A stretch of DNA of 64,000 bases from Bradyrhizobium jicamae (GTDB taxonomy: Bacteria; Pseudomonadota; Alphaproteobacteria; Rhizobiales; Xanthobacteraceae), in assembly GCF_018130695.1 (NCBI RefSeq), contig NZ_JAFCJX010000027.1, positions 1 through 64,000 on the forward strand, read 5' to 3'. Both the position numbers and the translations under genes were made by a program. The first letter of the stretch is position 1, and each line of letters opens with the position of its first letter. The notes beneath the pieces were generated by a model. It worked only from the letters and a program-made list of their open reading frames with translations. It did not search any database and was not told the origin of the DNA. Of this stretch, positions 40,691 to 49,985 are shown in pieces.

Positions 40691-40774
40691 AAAGCGCGAT
40701 GAATCATCACGTGTTAGCCCTTTGTTTGCGCATGATCTTTTCGGAAAACCGCTTCGCACTTTTCCGGATCATGC
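40691..40774 (-). repeat. Palindromic intergenic repeat, copy B (inverted relative to copy A)
   Basis: The core at 40730-40774 begins GCATGATCTTTTCGGAAAAC and ends TTTTCCGGATCATGC, the reverse complement of copy A at 11887-11931 with few differences. The accompanying block (AAAGCGCGATGAATCATCAC at 40691) also matches. It lies between the hemolysin III gene and the YcjX gene. The two copies flank 28.8 kb in inverted orientation. Confidence 0.85.
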
Positions 40775-40832
40775 GGTACGGTTGACCACGCGCCCCATTT
40801 GGCCCCTCCCGCCCGGTTTTTCTCACCTTTCC

Positions 40833-42296
40833 ATGCCCCCCAGTTTTTCAGATATCGTCGAGGAAGCGCGGCTCTCGGCGCGGGCGCTGCGCGACTATGG
40901 CGAGGGCTTCTTCCACCCGACGGTGCGGCTCGGCGTCACCGGCCTGTCACGCGCCGGCAAGACCGTGTTCATCACCGCCCTGATCCATGGGCTGACGCGG
41001 GGCGGCCGTTTCCCGGTGTTCGAAGCCTATAGCTCCGGGCGGATCGCCCGCGCGCAGCTGTCTCCGCAGCCCGACGATGCGGTGCCGCGCTTTGCCTATG
41101 AGGGCCATGTCCGCACCCTCATCGAGGAACGGCGCTGGCCGAACTCGACATCAGATATTTCCGAGCTGCGTCTCGTGATCGAGTATCAGCGGCAGAATGG
41201 CGCAGACCGCAAGCTGACGCTCGACATCGTCGACTATCCCGGCGAGTGGCTGCTCGACCTGCCGCTTTTGAATAAAAGCTTTGAGCAATGGTCGGCCGAG
41301 AGCCTGGCGCTGTCGCGCGAGGCCTTGCGGGCAAAGCTCGCAGCCCCCTGGCACGCGCATCTGGCGACGCTGCAGGCGGAGGGACACGCGGACGAACAGG
41401 CGGCGCTGCAGGCGGCAAGACTGTTCACCGATTATTTGCGCGCCTGCCGCGACGAGCGCTTTGCGATGAGCCTGCTGCCGCCCGGCCGCTTCCTGATGCC
41501 GGGCAATCTCGCCGGCTCTCCCGCGCTGACCTTTGCCCCGCTCGATGTCCCCGTCGACGGCAGCGCGTCGGATGGTTCGCTGTGGGCGATGATGCGGCGG
41601 CGCTATGAGGCCTACAAGCACGTCGTGATCCGCCCGTTCTTCCGCGATCATTTTGCGCGGCTGGATCGCCAGGTCGTGCTGGTCGATGCGCTCTCCGCGT
41701 TCAATGCCGGGCCGGAAGCGCTGCATGATCTGGAAGCCGCGCTCGCCGGCATTCTCGACTGCTTCCGGATCGGCCGCTCGACCATGCTGTCGACGCTGTT
41801 CCGGCCCCGGATCGATCGCATCCTGTTCGCGGCGACCAAGGCCGATCATCTGCACCATTCGAGCCATGACCGTCTCGAAGCCGTGCTGCGGCGGATCGTG
41901 GCCAAGGCCGCGAATCGCGCCGAATTCGCAGGTGCTGCGATCGACGTCGTGGCGCTCGCCGCGGTGCGCGCCACGCGCGAGGCGCAGCTCCAGCGCGGGC
42001 GCGACAAGCTGCCGTCGATCCTGGGCACGCCGGCGCCGGGCGAGATCGCCAATGGTGAAACGCTGGACGGTGAGACCGAGGTTGCGACCTTTCCCGGCGA
42101 CCTGCCTGACGATCCCGAAGCGCTGTTCAAGGGCGATTTCCGCGGCCTCTCCAGCGCCGGTGCCGAGGCGGCCGACTACCGCTTCCTGCGCTTCCGTCCG
42201 CCAAAGCTGGAGCGGAACGGCGATGCCGAGCCGAGCCTGCCTCACATCCGCCTTGACCGCGCTCTCCAGTTCCTGATCGGAGACCGACTGCAATGA
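40833..42296 (+). CDS. ycjX: YcjX-family P-loop GTPase-like protein
   Basis: This 487-aa cytoplasmic nucleotide-binding protein of the YcjX (DUF463) family has a Walker A at residues 37-44 (GLSRAGKT). LDIVDYPGEWLLDLPLL is the DxxG-like switch, and TKADHL is the base-recognition motif. YcjX is often described as an ATPase/GTPase of stress-related but uncertain function. The start at 40833 excludes the upstream repeat, which is in frame but does not resemble YcjX. The gene overlaps the YcjF-like gene by 4 bases (ATGA), as in many proteobacteria. Confidence 0.92.
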   Translation: MPPSFSDIVEEARLSARALRDYGEGFFHPTVRLGVTGLSRAGKTVFITALIHGLTRGGRFPVFEAYSSGRIARAQLSPQPDDAVPRFAYEGHVRTLIEERRWPNSTSDISELRLVIEYQRQNGADRKLTLDIVDYPGEWLLDLPLLNKSFEQWSAESLALSREALRAKLAAPWHAHLATLQAEGHADEQAALQAARLFTDYLRACRDERFAMSLLPPGRFLMPGNLAGSPALTFAPLDVPVDGSASDGSLWAMMRRRYEAYKHVVIRPFFRDHFARLDRQVVLVDALSAFNAGPEALHDLEAALAGILDCFRIGRSTMLSTLFRPRIDRILFAATKADHLHHSSHDRLEAVLRRIVAKAANRAEFAGAAIDVVALAAVRATREAQLQRGRDKLPSILGTPAPGEIANGETLDGETEVATFPGDLPDDPEALFKGDFRGLSSAGAEAADYRFLRFRPPKLERNGDAEPSLPHIRLDRALQFLIGDRLQ

Positions 42297-43333
42297 ACGA
42301 CAAGACGCCAGGCAAGACACCAAGGCGGCCGGTGACGTTCAAGCTCGACGATCCCGGCGTCATTGTGATGGATCCGGACGAGACCGGCCGCCCCCTGCGC
42401 GGCGCGGTGCAGATCACGCCCGAGGCCGATCCCGCGCAACTGCCGGTGCCGATCGATGCACCGCTGCTGCCGGCGCGGCGCGGCTTCCGTTGGGGTACGC
42501 TGTTCTGGGGCGCGGTCGCGGGCCTCGTGCTGCTCGGCACCGGGCTCGGCGTCGTCAACCTGATCGAGGATCTTTTCGCGCGCAACGAAGGCCTCGGCTT
42601 CCTCGGAGTTGCGTTTGCGATCATCGCGGCCGTCGCGCTGATGGTGGTGATTTCGCGCGAACTGTTCGGCCTGGCGCGGCTGGCGACCATCGAGAAGCTG
42701 CATCTGCGCGCCGCGGAAGTGCTGCTCAGCGACGACCGCGCCGCGAGCCGCGTCATCGTGAGCGATCTCCTCAAGCTCGCGCACCAGAACCCGCAGCTGG
42801 CGCGCGCCCGCAACGCGCTTGCGACCCACACCGACGACATCATCGACGGCGCCGACATGATCCGCCTCGCCGAGCGCGAATTGATGGCGCCGCTCGACGA
42901 GGAGGCGCGACGCCTGGTCTCGACGGCGGCGCAACGCGTCTCCGTCGTCACGGCGGTGAGCCCGCGCGCGATGATCGACGTGCTGTTCGTGTTCGTCGCC
43001 AGCTTGCGGATGATCCGGCAGTTGGCGCGGCTCTATGGCGGCCGGCCCGGCGCGCTCGGCATGATCCGCCTGATGCGCCACGTCATCGCCCATCTCGCCA
43101 TCACCGGCGGCATGGCCGCCAGCGACAGCCTGATCCAGCAAATGCTCGGCCACGGCATCGCCGCCAAACTCTCGCAGCGGTTAGGTGAAGGCGTGCTCAA
43201 TGGCCTGTTGACGGCACGACTCGGTCTCGCCGCCATCGACGTGACGCGGCCGTTGCCGTTCAACGCCCTGCCGCGCCCGGCATTGGCTGATCTTGCGAAG
43301 GATTTGTTGCGGAAGAAGGACGAAGAGGAGTGA
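42293..43333 (+). CDS. ycjF: YcjF-family (TIGR01620/DUF697) inner-membrane protein
   Basis: This 346-aa protein has two membrane helices at about 63-86 (GTLFWGAVAGLVLLGTGLGVVNLI) and 99-120 (LGFLGVAFAIIAAVALMVVI). A C-terminal DUF697 region includes VTAVSPRAMIDVLFVFVASLRMIRQLARLYGGRPG and the GLLTARLGLAAIDVTRPLPF hallmark. YcjF is normally next to YcjX and linked to the Psp/envelope stress regulon in enterobacteria; here no pspA is in view. Overlap by ATGA with YcjX implies translational coupling. Confidence 0.92.
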   Translation: MNDKTPGKTPRRPVTFKLDDPGVIVMDPDETGRPLRGAVQITPEADPAQLPVPIDAPLLPARRGFRWGTLFWGAVAGLVLLGTGLGVVNLIEDLFARNEGLGFLGVAFAIIAAVALMVVISRELFGLARLATIEKLHLRAAEVLLSDDRAASRVIVSDLLKLAHQNPQLARARNALATHTDDIIDGADMIRLAERELMAPLDEEARRLVSTAAQRVSVVTAVSPRAMIDVLFVFVASLRMIRQLARLYGGRPGALGMIRLMRHVIAHLAITGGMAASDSLIQQMLGHGIAAKLSQRLGEGVLNGLLTARLGLAAIDVTRPLPFNALPRPALADLAKDLLRKKDEEE

Positions 43334-43497
43334 GTCCTTCCGCGCTCGGCTGTCTGAGTCGATGACGTGTGCGAGCGATCTCATACCTGATGTCACGCCC
43401 CCGGCCGGAGCTGTCATGATGCGCGGCAGAGGGCGGTCCTCATCGGCGTCAACGATCAGAAGGGGCAGCGGAAGTAACCGGCCTAATAATCTTGGAT

Positions 43498-43524
43498 GGC
43501 CCCGGAGACAACCTCGCCGGGACC
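43498..43524 (-). terminator. Weak hairpin after the RTX remnant
   Basis: GGTCCCGG and CCGGGGCC pair through eight bases with one wobble on the minus strand, eight bases past the RTX stop at 43532. There is no T-run after it, so it is only a possible transcription end. Confidence 0.3.
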
Positions 43525-43531
43525 ATTGTCT

Positions 43532-43960
43532 TTACAGCAGAAAGTCCGAGGCGCTGAGATTGAGATTGGTACCGGTCAATTGGATCAGAAGGTCCGCGCC
43601 CGTATTGCCGTTCACATCGGCCTGCACGAAGGTGTTCCCGCCGCTCTCGTACCAGGTCACGCTGTTGGCAACGACGCTGCTGTTCTGACCGGCGAACGCG
43701 AATGCTTGGTCGCCCTTCTTGGAGGCGTTCGCGTCGATGAGAGCAATCTCAATCATGTCGGTGCCATGAACAAAGTCTTGCACGACATCAAATTTGGCGA
43801 TCGTGCTGTCCGCGAAGGCGGAAAAGACAAACCTGTCGGCTCCGGCTCCTCCATTCATTGTGTCTTTCCCCGATCCCCCGTTGAGGTAATCATTTCCTGC
43901 CAAGCCCCGCAGGGTGTCGTCACCGTTCCCCCCGAAAATGCCATCTTCTTCGCCCGCTCC
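43532..43960 (-). pseudogene. RTX C-terminal remnant, out of frame with the FG-GAP/LamG gene
   Basis: This reading frame encodes GIFGGNGDDTLRGLAGNDY, further RTX nonapeptides (GGSGKDTMNGGAGADRFVFS) and a type I secretion-like C-terminus (LTGTNLNLSASDFLL). It should be the end of the 667-aa protein upstream, but it is in another frame. The shift falls near 43961-43975, where the upstream frame leaves a cadherin-like fold (NNVYDV) and turns into unrelated residues. A TGA closes this frame at 43963-43961. The break looks like a deletion inside the cadherin-like domain with a change of frame. Confidence 0.8.
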
Positions 43961-45908
43961 TCACGTCGTAGACGTTATTGGCACCTGCGTCGGCTGGAGC
44001 CTCGAAGTTCGGCGCCGTGATGAAGGCCAGCGCGCCTGTGGTCGGGTTGATCGTGAACAGCGCAGCATCAGCGCCGCCAGCTTTCGAGTAGCTCAGTATT
44101 TGGCCAGCATCCGGGTCGGTTGCCGTCACCGTTGTTACGGCGGTGGTATTTTCGGGTATCGAGATTGCACCTGGAACCGCTGCGCCATCCTGATAACCCT
44201 GTTGGACTTCGGCTGGCGACAACGCGCGCTGATGGATTGCCACACCGTCAAGCTGGCCATCAAAATAAAATGCTTCCTCGGCCCGGCCGATTGTCACCGG
44301 CGCGGCGACATCCGGGATGGCTAATGTCTGGTCGGCCGAGCCGACAAATTGTCCGTCGACATAAAACTGGTAGGACGATCCAGACTTGGTGAGAGCGAAC
44401 GCGTACCACTGTCCAGGTGTGGGCTCAAATGGAACGGCAATAAAGAAGAGCTCTCCGGTGGTCGTGTTGACGTGAAAGCCGATGCCTCCGGAAAAGACTT
44501 CGAAGAACCATTTATTCTGTGATCCACCACCTTCATCTTGTCCTATGGGGACACCCCCTTGGCCGTCTCCCTGACTACCATTGGGGACGGAATTGAAATT
44601 GGCCCAGAACTCGATGGTGAAGTCGCCGTTTCCCAAATTCCAATCGGGTGAATCGGGCACGCTGACATAATCCGACGATCCATTGAATTGCAGGGCGTTT
44701 CCCGTCACTCCCGGCACTTGAGTGGCACCAATAATTGTCCCGTCGTGCTCACCTTGCTGATCGTGCGCAATTGAATCGCCGGTTTCGTCGAAGGCGTAGA
44801 AGGCAGCCACCTCATTGTCGCCGCCGCCGTTCGAGGTGATCGTCGGCGCCTGATTAAATGCACTGGTGTTGAGCAGGATCGAAACGCTGCCCCCATTTGC
44901 ATGCGTTAAAGCGAGGTCCAGTTTGTCGTCGCCGTTGAAATCATCGATGGCGAGCATATAAGGGTTAACTTCAGCCGGGAACGTTGTCTGTCCTTGAAAG
45001 GTGCCATCTCCATTGCCCAGCAAGACGGACACTGAATTGCTGACGTAATTGGTCGTTGCGATATCCAATCGGCCATCGCCATTTAGATCGCCAACGACTG
45101 CTGAAAAGGGAGCTGTCCCGGTGGCGTAAGCGATTGGTGCTTGGAAAGTTCCGTCGCCGTTGCCTAACAGAATTGAGACGGCTTGGGCGCCGGCGGCGGC
45201 TACAACGATGTCCGTCTTGCCATCTCCGTTAAAATCACCGGTCGCAATATCGATTGGCTGGGTTCCGGCTGCATATGGCATTTGGTCTTGGAAAGTGCCG
45301 TCGCCATTGCCTAGCAGTACTGAGATCGTGTTGCCGTTGCCGTTGCCAAAGTTGGGTACGGTGAGGTCCGCCTTTCCATCGCCGTTGAAGTCAGCAATTG
45401 CGACCGCGAAGGGCTGAGAGCCGGTGGCGTAGGTCATTTGGGCTTGGAAGGTGCCATCACCGTTGCCGAGCAAGATTGAGACATTATCGCTGCCGGAATT
45501 GGCGACGGCGAGATCCAAGTTGTGATCCCCATTCACGTCTCCCACGGCTAGTGTGTCTCCGTCATCGTAAGACTCACTTCCTATTGCGTAGCTTACGGGC
45601 GACTGGAAACTGGCGTCGCCTTTTCCGAGAAAGACCCAAAGCGAGCTTTCCCGCGAAGAGACGATATCCTGCTTGCCGTCCCCATTCAGATCCCCAACAG
45701 CGACAGCGTACAATGCGAACTGATCGAAGATCGTCAGAGGCGACTGAAAGCTACCGTCTCCGTTTCCTATCAAAATCAGCAACGCGCCGGGGCTGCTTAT
45801 CGAATTTACGGCAAGATCTGGGCTGCCGTCACCATTGAAGTCGCCCGTGGCGATTGTGTACGGCCATTGACCGCTCGGGTAATACGTTCGAGAAAAGGTC
45901 ACCGCCAT
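43920..45908 (-). CDS. FG-GAP/LamG/cadherin-like repeat protein, 3'-truncated by a frame break
   Basis: This is a large extracellular-type protein whose present reading frame is about 662 aa. It has seven FG-GAP/VCBS-like calcium repeats (about 15-315; each GDFNGDGKxDLxV followed by LLGNGDGTFQ), a LamG-like domain (about 345-540; ALQFNGSSDYVSVPDSPDWNLGNGDFTIEFWANF, GQLDGVAIHQRAL) and a cadherin-like start (560-640). It then ends in a frame break before the RTX end (43532-43960). The ATG at 45908 is chosen because GGGAGA precedes it by seven bases. No signal peptide is seen, which fits type I export. The base composition looks lower in GC than its neighbours, suggesting acquisition. Confidence 0.8.
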   Translation of the reverse strand: MAVTFSRTYYPSGQWPYTIATGDFNGDGSPDLAVNSISSPGALLILIGNGDGSFQSPLTIFDQFALYAVAVGDLNGDGKQDIVSSRESSLWVFLGKGDASFQSPVSYAIGSESYDDGDTLAVGDVNGDHNLDLAVANSGSDNVSILLGNGDGTFQAQMTYATGSQPFAVAIADFNGDGKADLTVPNFGNGNGNTISVLLGNGDGTFQDQMPYAAGTQPIDIATGDFNGDGKTDIVVAAAGAQAVSILLGNGDGTFQAPIAYATGTAPFSAVVGDLNGDGRLDIATTNYVSNSVSVLLGNGDGTFQGQTTFPAEVNPYMLAIDDFNGDDKLDLALTHANGGSVSILLNTSAFNQAPTITSNGGGDNEVAAFYAFDETGDSIAHDQQGEHDGTIIGATQVPGVTGNALQFNGSSDYVSVPDSPDWNLGNGDFTIEFWANFNSVPNGSQGDGQGGVPIGQDEGGGSQNKWFFEVFSGGIGFHVNTTTGELFFIAVPFEPTPGQWYAFALTKSGSSYQFYVDGQFVGSADQTLAIPDVAAPVTIGRAEEAFYFDGQLDGVAIHQRALSPAEVQQGYQDGAAVPGAISIPENTTAVTTVTATDPDAGQILSYSKAGGADAALFTINPTTGALAFITAPNFEAPADAGANNVYDVRSGRRRWHFRGER

Positions 45909-46299
45909 TTGCACTTCTCCCATGGTTCCAGAAGCACAAAGTTGAAAGGTGTTATGTCTGTCCGCCGTTTATTGAGTCTAAACTGCGGCACGAGGTGATT
46001 AACATTCAGAAAGGCGGAAGCTTTTGAAAAGAGCCTGCCGATGGCACCAACGCTGCCACTTGAGGAAACGGAGAGTTCGGTACGTCGCCGTTTTGCGGAC
46101 AGCAGATGGCAAGGAGATGCTTGCCTGCGGCGCCTATGCTCTTGGTTCAAACGAAAATCAAGTATGCCGGATTGCGTACTCAGGATGGTTACTGAGGCGA
46201 TCTGACGCATCAGCTTAATGAAGATAGTACGGCGATCCGACGATCAATTTTACTTTCGGCCGTCAGCCATTGCTTCGCGGGACATTTCCTCTCCAGCGC
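45909..46299. other. Intergenic region upstream of the FG-GAP gene
   Basis: Roughly 390 bases with lower GC than the flanks. It should contain the FG-GAP gene promoter (minus strand). The short open frames on both strands here lack family features. No clear terminator or repeat is visible. Confidence 0.4.
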
Positions 46300-47913
46300 T
46301 CAGCTCTCCGCTACCGAAGAACGAAGCAGCATCGCGAGCACGCGCCAGCGGAAGAAGGTCGTGCCCGGCGGCGGCGACAGCTCCGGCGTCCAGCCGGTCA
46401 GCTTCTCCAGCGCGTAGATGTCCATCACGGTGCCGCGCCAACTGCGTTCGACACGCTCCAGCGGTTGGCGTACGGCCGTCGTCTCGTTCCACAGCGGCAG
46501 GCGATTGTCGGGCTCACGCGCGACGTAGAGGCCAACGTGGTCACGCATCTGCGCGATGCCAGGATCGGCAAAACCCTGATAGCGGCCGCGCTCGTTGACC
46601 TGGACCACTGGAACCTTGTCACGCAGGAACCAGCGCATCATGGCATAGGTGCGATAGTCTGATGTCGCGACCCAGGTCGCGCCGGTCGCTTTCAACTGTG
46701 CTTCCGCACGCGCGGCGACGGCATCGAAGCCGGCCTCGCCGCCGATCGGATCGCTGCGGCCAAGGAAATTCCAGGGTGAGGCGACGGAGTAGAGAAACAC
46801 GCAGGCAACAAAGATGATGCCGGCGATGACGGACGTTCGCGCCCAGAAGATCGTCGACTTCACCATCCACGGCGCCCAGCCCTCGAACGGCAGCCGCGTG
46901 ATGTTGATGGCGGCGGCGGCAAAGCCCGCCGGCCACAGGAACATCGGCCAGGTATCGCCGACGCGCAAGGTGAGCGACTTCCAGAAGAAGTAGAGGAACG
47001 GCACGATGACCGCCGTCGACAGCAGGATCGCGACCGGCTCGCGCTTGCGATAGCCGCGCCACGCCGTCAGCGACACACCCGACAGCACCACCGGCAGCAG
47101 CACGAAGCCGACAAGGCCGAACTGCATGCCGATATACTCGCCGACGGTGCGGAACGAGAATTCATGCACGGCGACCGCGCGCACCGCCTGGAAGCGGAAC
47201 GAGGCCCAGTCGTGCTGCGCATTCCAGATCAGCACCGGCGAGAACACGGCGGCCGCGATCACGACGGCAAGATAGGGATACGGGCTGCGCAGCCAGCGCC
47301 ATCGCCAGTCCGGCACCAGCGCAAAGGCCAGCACCGCCGGCGCCAGCATCACCGCGGTGAATTTCGACAGCAGCGACAAGCCGGCAAAGAGACCGGCAGC
47401 GAGCCACCAGCGGCCGTCATCGCTTTGTACGAGCCGCACCAGCGACCACAGCATCGCGACCGCGAACGGGATCAGCGCCGTATCAGGCGCGACCTTGGCC
47501 ATCAGCAGGCCGTAATACAGCGCGGCCTCCGGCATCAGCACCGCGACAATCACGGCGCGGACATTGTTGCGGGTGACGCGGCGGACGATGTCGGCGAGCA
47601 AGAGCTGCGTCACCGCCATCGCAACGATGCCGCCGAGGCGAACGCCGATATTGGTATCGCCGAAAATCGCGGTGCCGAAGCGGATGAACCAGGCGATCAT
47701 CGGCGGATGGTCGAGGAACGACAGCACGCTCTCCTTCGACCAGGTCCAGTAATAGGCCTCGTCGGTGCGCAGATCGAGCACGCCGGCATAGATCAGCCGC
47801 ATCACCGTCAGCGCGGCGATCAGGGCGATCACGCCGCGCCAGGGATTGGTCCTGGCGTTGGCGGCGTTACGAGCGGGTTTCGCGCGGCGGCGATCGGGCG
47901 GGGCTGTCGTCAC
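46300..47913 (-). CDS. GT39/ArnT-like membrane glycosyltransferase
   Basis: This is a 537-aa integral membrane protein with about ten to twelve helices. The N-terminal periplasmic loop holds DLRTDEAYYWTWSKESVLSFLDHPPMIAWFIRFGT, where the Asp/Glu pair is the catalytic metal-binding signature of GT39 and related polyprenyl-sugar glycosyltransferases (ArnT, PMT). The C-terminal 140 residues form a soluble domain (RYQGFADPGIAQMRDHVGLYVAREPDNRLP). It would transfer sugar from a polyprenyl phosphate donor to a lipid or protein in the periplasm. Acceptor unknown; a lipid A or hopanoid modification is possible. It is divergent from the cyclase gene. Confidence 0.9.
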   Translation of the reverse strand: MTTAPPDRRRAKPARNAANARTNPWRGVIALIAALTVMRLIYAGVLDLRTDEAYYWTWSKESVLSFLDHPPMIAWFIRFGTAIFGDTNIGVRLGGIVAMAVTQLLLADIVRRVTRNNVRAVIVAVLMPEAALYYGLLMAKVAPDTALIPFAVAMLWSLVRLVQSDDGRWWLAAGLFAGLSLLSKFTAVMLAPAVLAFALVPDWRWRWLRSPYPYLAVVIAAAVFSPVLIWNAQHDWASFRFQAVRAVAVHEFSFRTVGEYIGMQFGLVGFVLLPVVLSGVSLTAWRGYRKREPVAILLSTAVIVPFLYFFWKSLTLRVGDTWPMFLWPAGFAAAAINITRLPFEGWAPWMVKSTIFWARTSVIAGIIFVACVFLYSVASPWNFLGRSDPIGGEAGFDAVAARAEAQLKATGATWVATSDYRTYAMMRWFLRDKVPVVQVNERGRYQGFADPGIAQMRDHVGLYVAREPDNRLPLWNETTAVRQPLERVERSWRGTVMDIYALEKLTGWTPELSPPPGTTFFRWRVLAMLLRSSVAES

Positions 47914-48049
47914 GGCGCGCTTTTCCTCGACTGCCCCGGACGTGTCAATGCGCCGCGCTGCCGGAAATCGTTGCGGTGGATTTCCGCGGCCCGGATGTGG
48001 CGGGGCGGCTGGTAATCATGGCCGGAATGAAGCATACCTGTCGCCGATC

Positions 48050-49795
48050 ATGACTCACATGGCCACTCCCTCACGCGAGCATTTGCAGGAGATGGTCCGC
48101 GGCGTCGGCCAGCGGCAGGTCCGCCTTGTCAGCGGCTCGATCCTGTTCGCCTATCTGGTCAGCCATTTCGTCAATCACGCGCTCGGCAACATCTCGATGG
48201 ATGCGCTGGCGAAGGGGGTCTATTACCACACCGCATTCTGGCAGTTCCTGCCGGTCACGATCGTGTTCTACGGCGCCTGCCTGGTGCACACAGGGCTCGG
48301 CCTCTGGGCACTGTACCAGCGCCGCGAGTTCCGCTGGAAGACCATCGAGCCGCTGCAGCTGGTGCTGGGCCTCAGCATCCCCATGCTGATCATCGCCCAT
48401 ATCGTCGGCATCCGCCTCGGGCAGGCACTGTATGGCCACGAGAAACTTTACCCGCAGGAATTCTATCTGTTCTTCGTCGCCTCGCCGGTCCGGCTGTGGA
48501 CCATGCTGGCGGTGCTGGTGATCGCCTGGGTGCATGGCTGCATCGGGCTGTATTTCTGGCTGCGCATGAAGGCGTTCTTCAAATGGGCTGCGCCACTGCT
48601 GCTGGCGGCGGCGGTGCTGATCCCGACGCTTGCCATGCTCGGCGTCTATCAGGGCGGCCGCACCGTGATGGACGAGTACCGCGACCCGGATTGGCGGCGC
48701 GACAACATGACGGCGCGCCAACTCGGCACCAACGCGCAGCAGGAGGTGCTCGACCGCATCACCGGCGCGATGACGATCGGCTATCTCGGCCTGCTCGGCA
48801 TCGTGCTGTTGGCGCGCGGCGCTCGCACGCTGCTGGAGCGGCGCGGCGGCATGGTTTCGCTGTCCTACGGCAACGGCCGCACCATCCGGGTGCCGAAAGG
48901 ATTGAGCGTGCTGGAGGCGAGCCTGCGCAACAACGTGCCGCATGCCTCGGTCTGCGGCGGCCGCGCGCGCTGCTCGACCTGCCGCATCCGCATCATCGGC
49001 GACTGCAGCGCCCTGCCCGCGCCGTCGCAGCGCGAGGCCTTCGTGCTGCATCGCGTCGGCAGCGACGATCCCTCGATCCGGCTCGCCTGCCAGCTGCGGC
49101 CGAACGCCGACCTGTCCTTCTTCCAGCTGTTCCTGCCGCACACGGCGTCGGCGAGCGCGCAAGCCTCGAACCCGACGCGGATCGGCCAGGAGCGCTATCT
49201 CGTCAGCCTGTTCGTCGACATGCGCGGCTCGACCCAGCTCGCCGAGAAGCGCCTGCCGTTCGACACCGTGTTCATCGTCAATCGTTTTCTCGGCGCGGTA
49301 TCGCAGGCCGTGCTGGAGAGCGGCGGCCGTCCCAACCAGTTCGTCGGCGACGGCATGCTGGCGCTGTTCGGCTTGACCACCAGCAGGCCCGAGGCCTGTC
49401 GCCAGGCGCTGCACGCCGCAGCGCTGATCGGCACGAACATCGACGAACTGAATCAATTCCTCAGCCATGATCTGCGCGAGCCGATCCGTTTCGGCATCGG
49501 CATCCATGGCGGCGAGGTGATCGTGGGCGACATCGGCTACCGCGACCACATGGTGTTCACCGCGCTCGGCGACGCCGTCAACGTCGCGGCACGCCTGCAG
49601 GACATGACCAAGAGCCTGGCGTGCGAGGCCGTGATCTCCGACGAGGTTCGCTTGACCGCGGGCCTTGCCGATGACGTGTTGCCGACGCAGGAAGTCGCGA
49701 TCCGCGGCCGCAACGAGCCGATGGCGGTGCGCACAGTTGCGGATACGCGCGTGCTGCTATCGCTGGTCAGCGTCGAGCGTGCCGCGGCGGCCTGA
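48050..49795 (+). CDS. Membrane-[2Fe-2S] ferredoxin-adenylate cyclase fusion
   Basis: This is a 581-aa protein with three modules. Residues 25-256 form a six-helix membrane domain with His residues at 39, 43, 80, 117 and 162 inside or next to helices, consistent with heme b ligation like a quinol oxidoreductase cytochrome b. Residues 267-365 form a plant/adrenodoxin-like ferredoxin domain with Cys302-x5-Cys308-x2-Cys311 and Cys347. Residues 380-560 form a class III nucleotide cyclase with metal Asp390 and Asp434 and transition-state Asn511/Arg515 (GDAVNVAARL). All cyclase residues needed are present. This suggests cAMP synthesis controlled by membrane redox state; heme and quinone roles are inference. 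The start at 48050 is preferred; an ATG three codons later is possible. Confidence 0.9.
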   Translation: MTHMATPSREHLQEMVRGVGQRQVRLVSGSILFAYLVSHFVNHALGNISMDALAKGVYYHTAFWQFLPVTIVFYGACLVHTGLGLWALYQRREFRWKTIEPLQLVLGLSIPMLIIAHIVGIRLGQALYGHEKLYPQEFYLFFVASPVRLWTMLAVLVIAWVHGCIGLYFWLRMKAFFKWAAPLLLAAAVLIPTLAMLGVYQGGRTVMDEYRDPDWRRDNMTARQLGTNAQQEVLDRITGAMTIGYLGLLGIVLLARGARTLLERRGGMVSLSYGNGRTIRVPKGLSVLEASLRNNVPHASVCGGRARCSTCRIRIIGDCSALPAPSQREAFVLHRVGSDDPSIRLACQLRPNADLSFFQLFLPHTASASAQASNPTRIGQERYLVSLFVDMRGSTQLAEKRLPFDTVFIVNRFLGAVSQAVLESGGRPNQFVGDGMLALFGLTTSRPEACRQALHAAALIGTNIDELNQFLSHDLREPIRFGIGIHGGEVIVGDIGYRDHMVFTALGDAVNVAARLQDMTKSLACEAVISDEVRLTAGLADDVLPTQEVAIRGRNEPMAVRTVADTRVLLSLVSVERAAAA

Positions 49796-49985
49796 AAGGT
49801 TCAACGCGCGCGGCGCGCTCTGTGACCTCTCTCACATCTGAACGGTTGTTCAGGAAAATCCCGTCTTTTCAAGGGGCTTAGCATCGAACCCGGGCTCTCC
49901 GGGGTGCGACTGACGGGCGATGGGTAACACTGCAACTGCAACCCGCGCCGCGACTGAGATCAACGCGCACCTGAAGGAGAAGACC

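Noticed and set aside
46024..46218. 64-aa plus-strand frame in the lower-GC intergenic region
   Set aside because: No family features, no ribosome-binding site, Arg/Ser-rich; an opposite-strand frame covers the same bases equally poorly.
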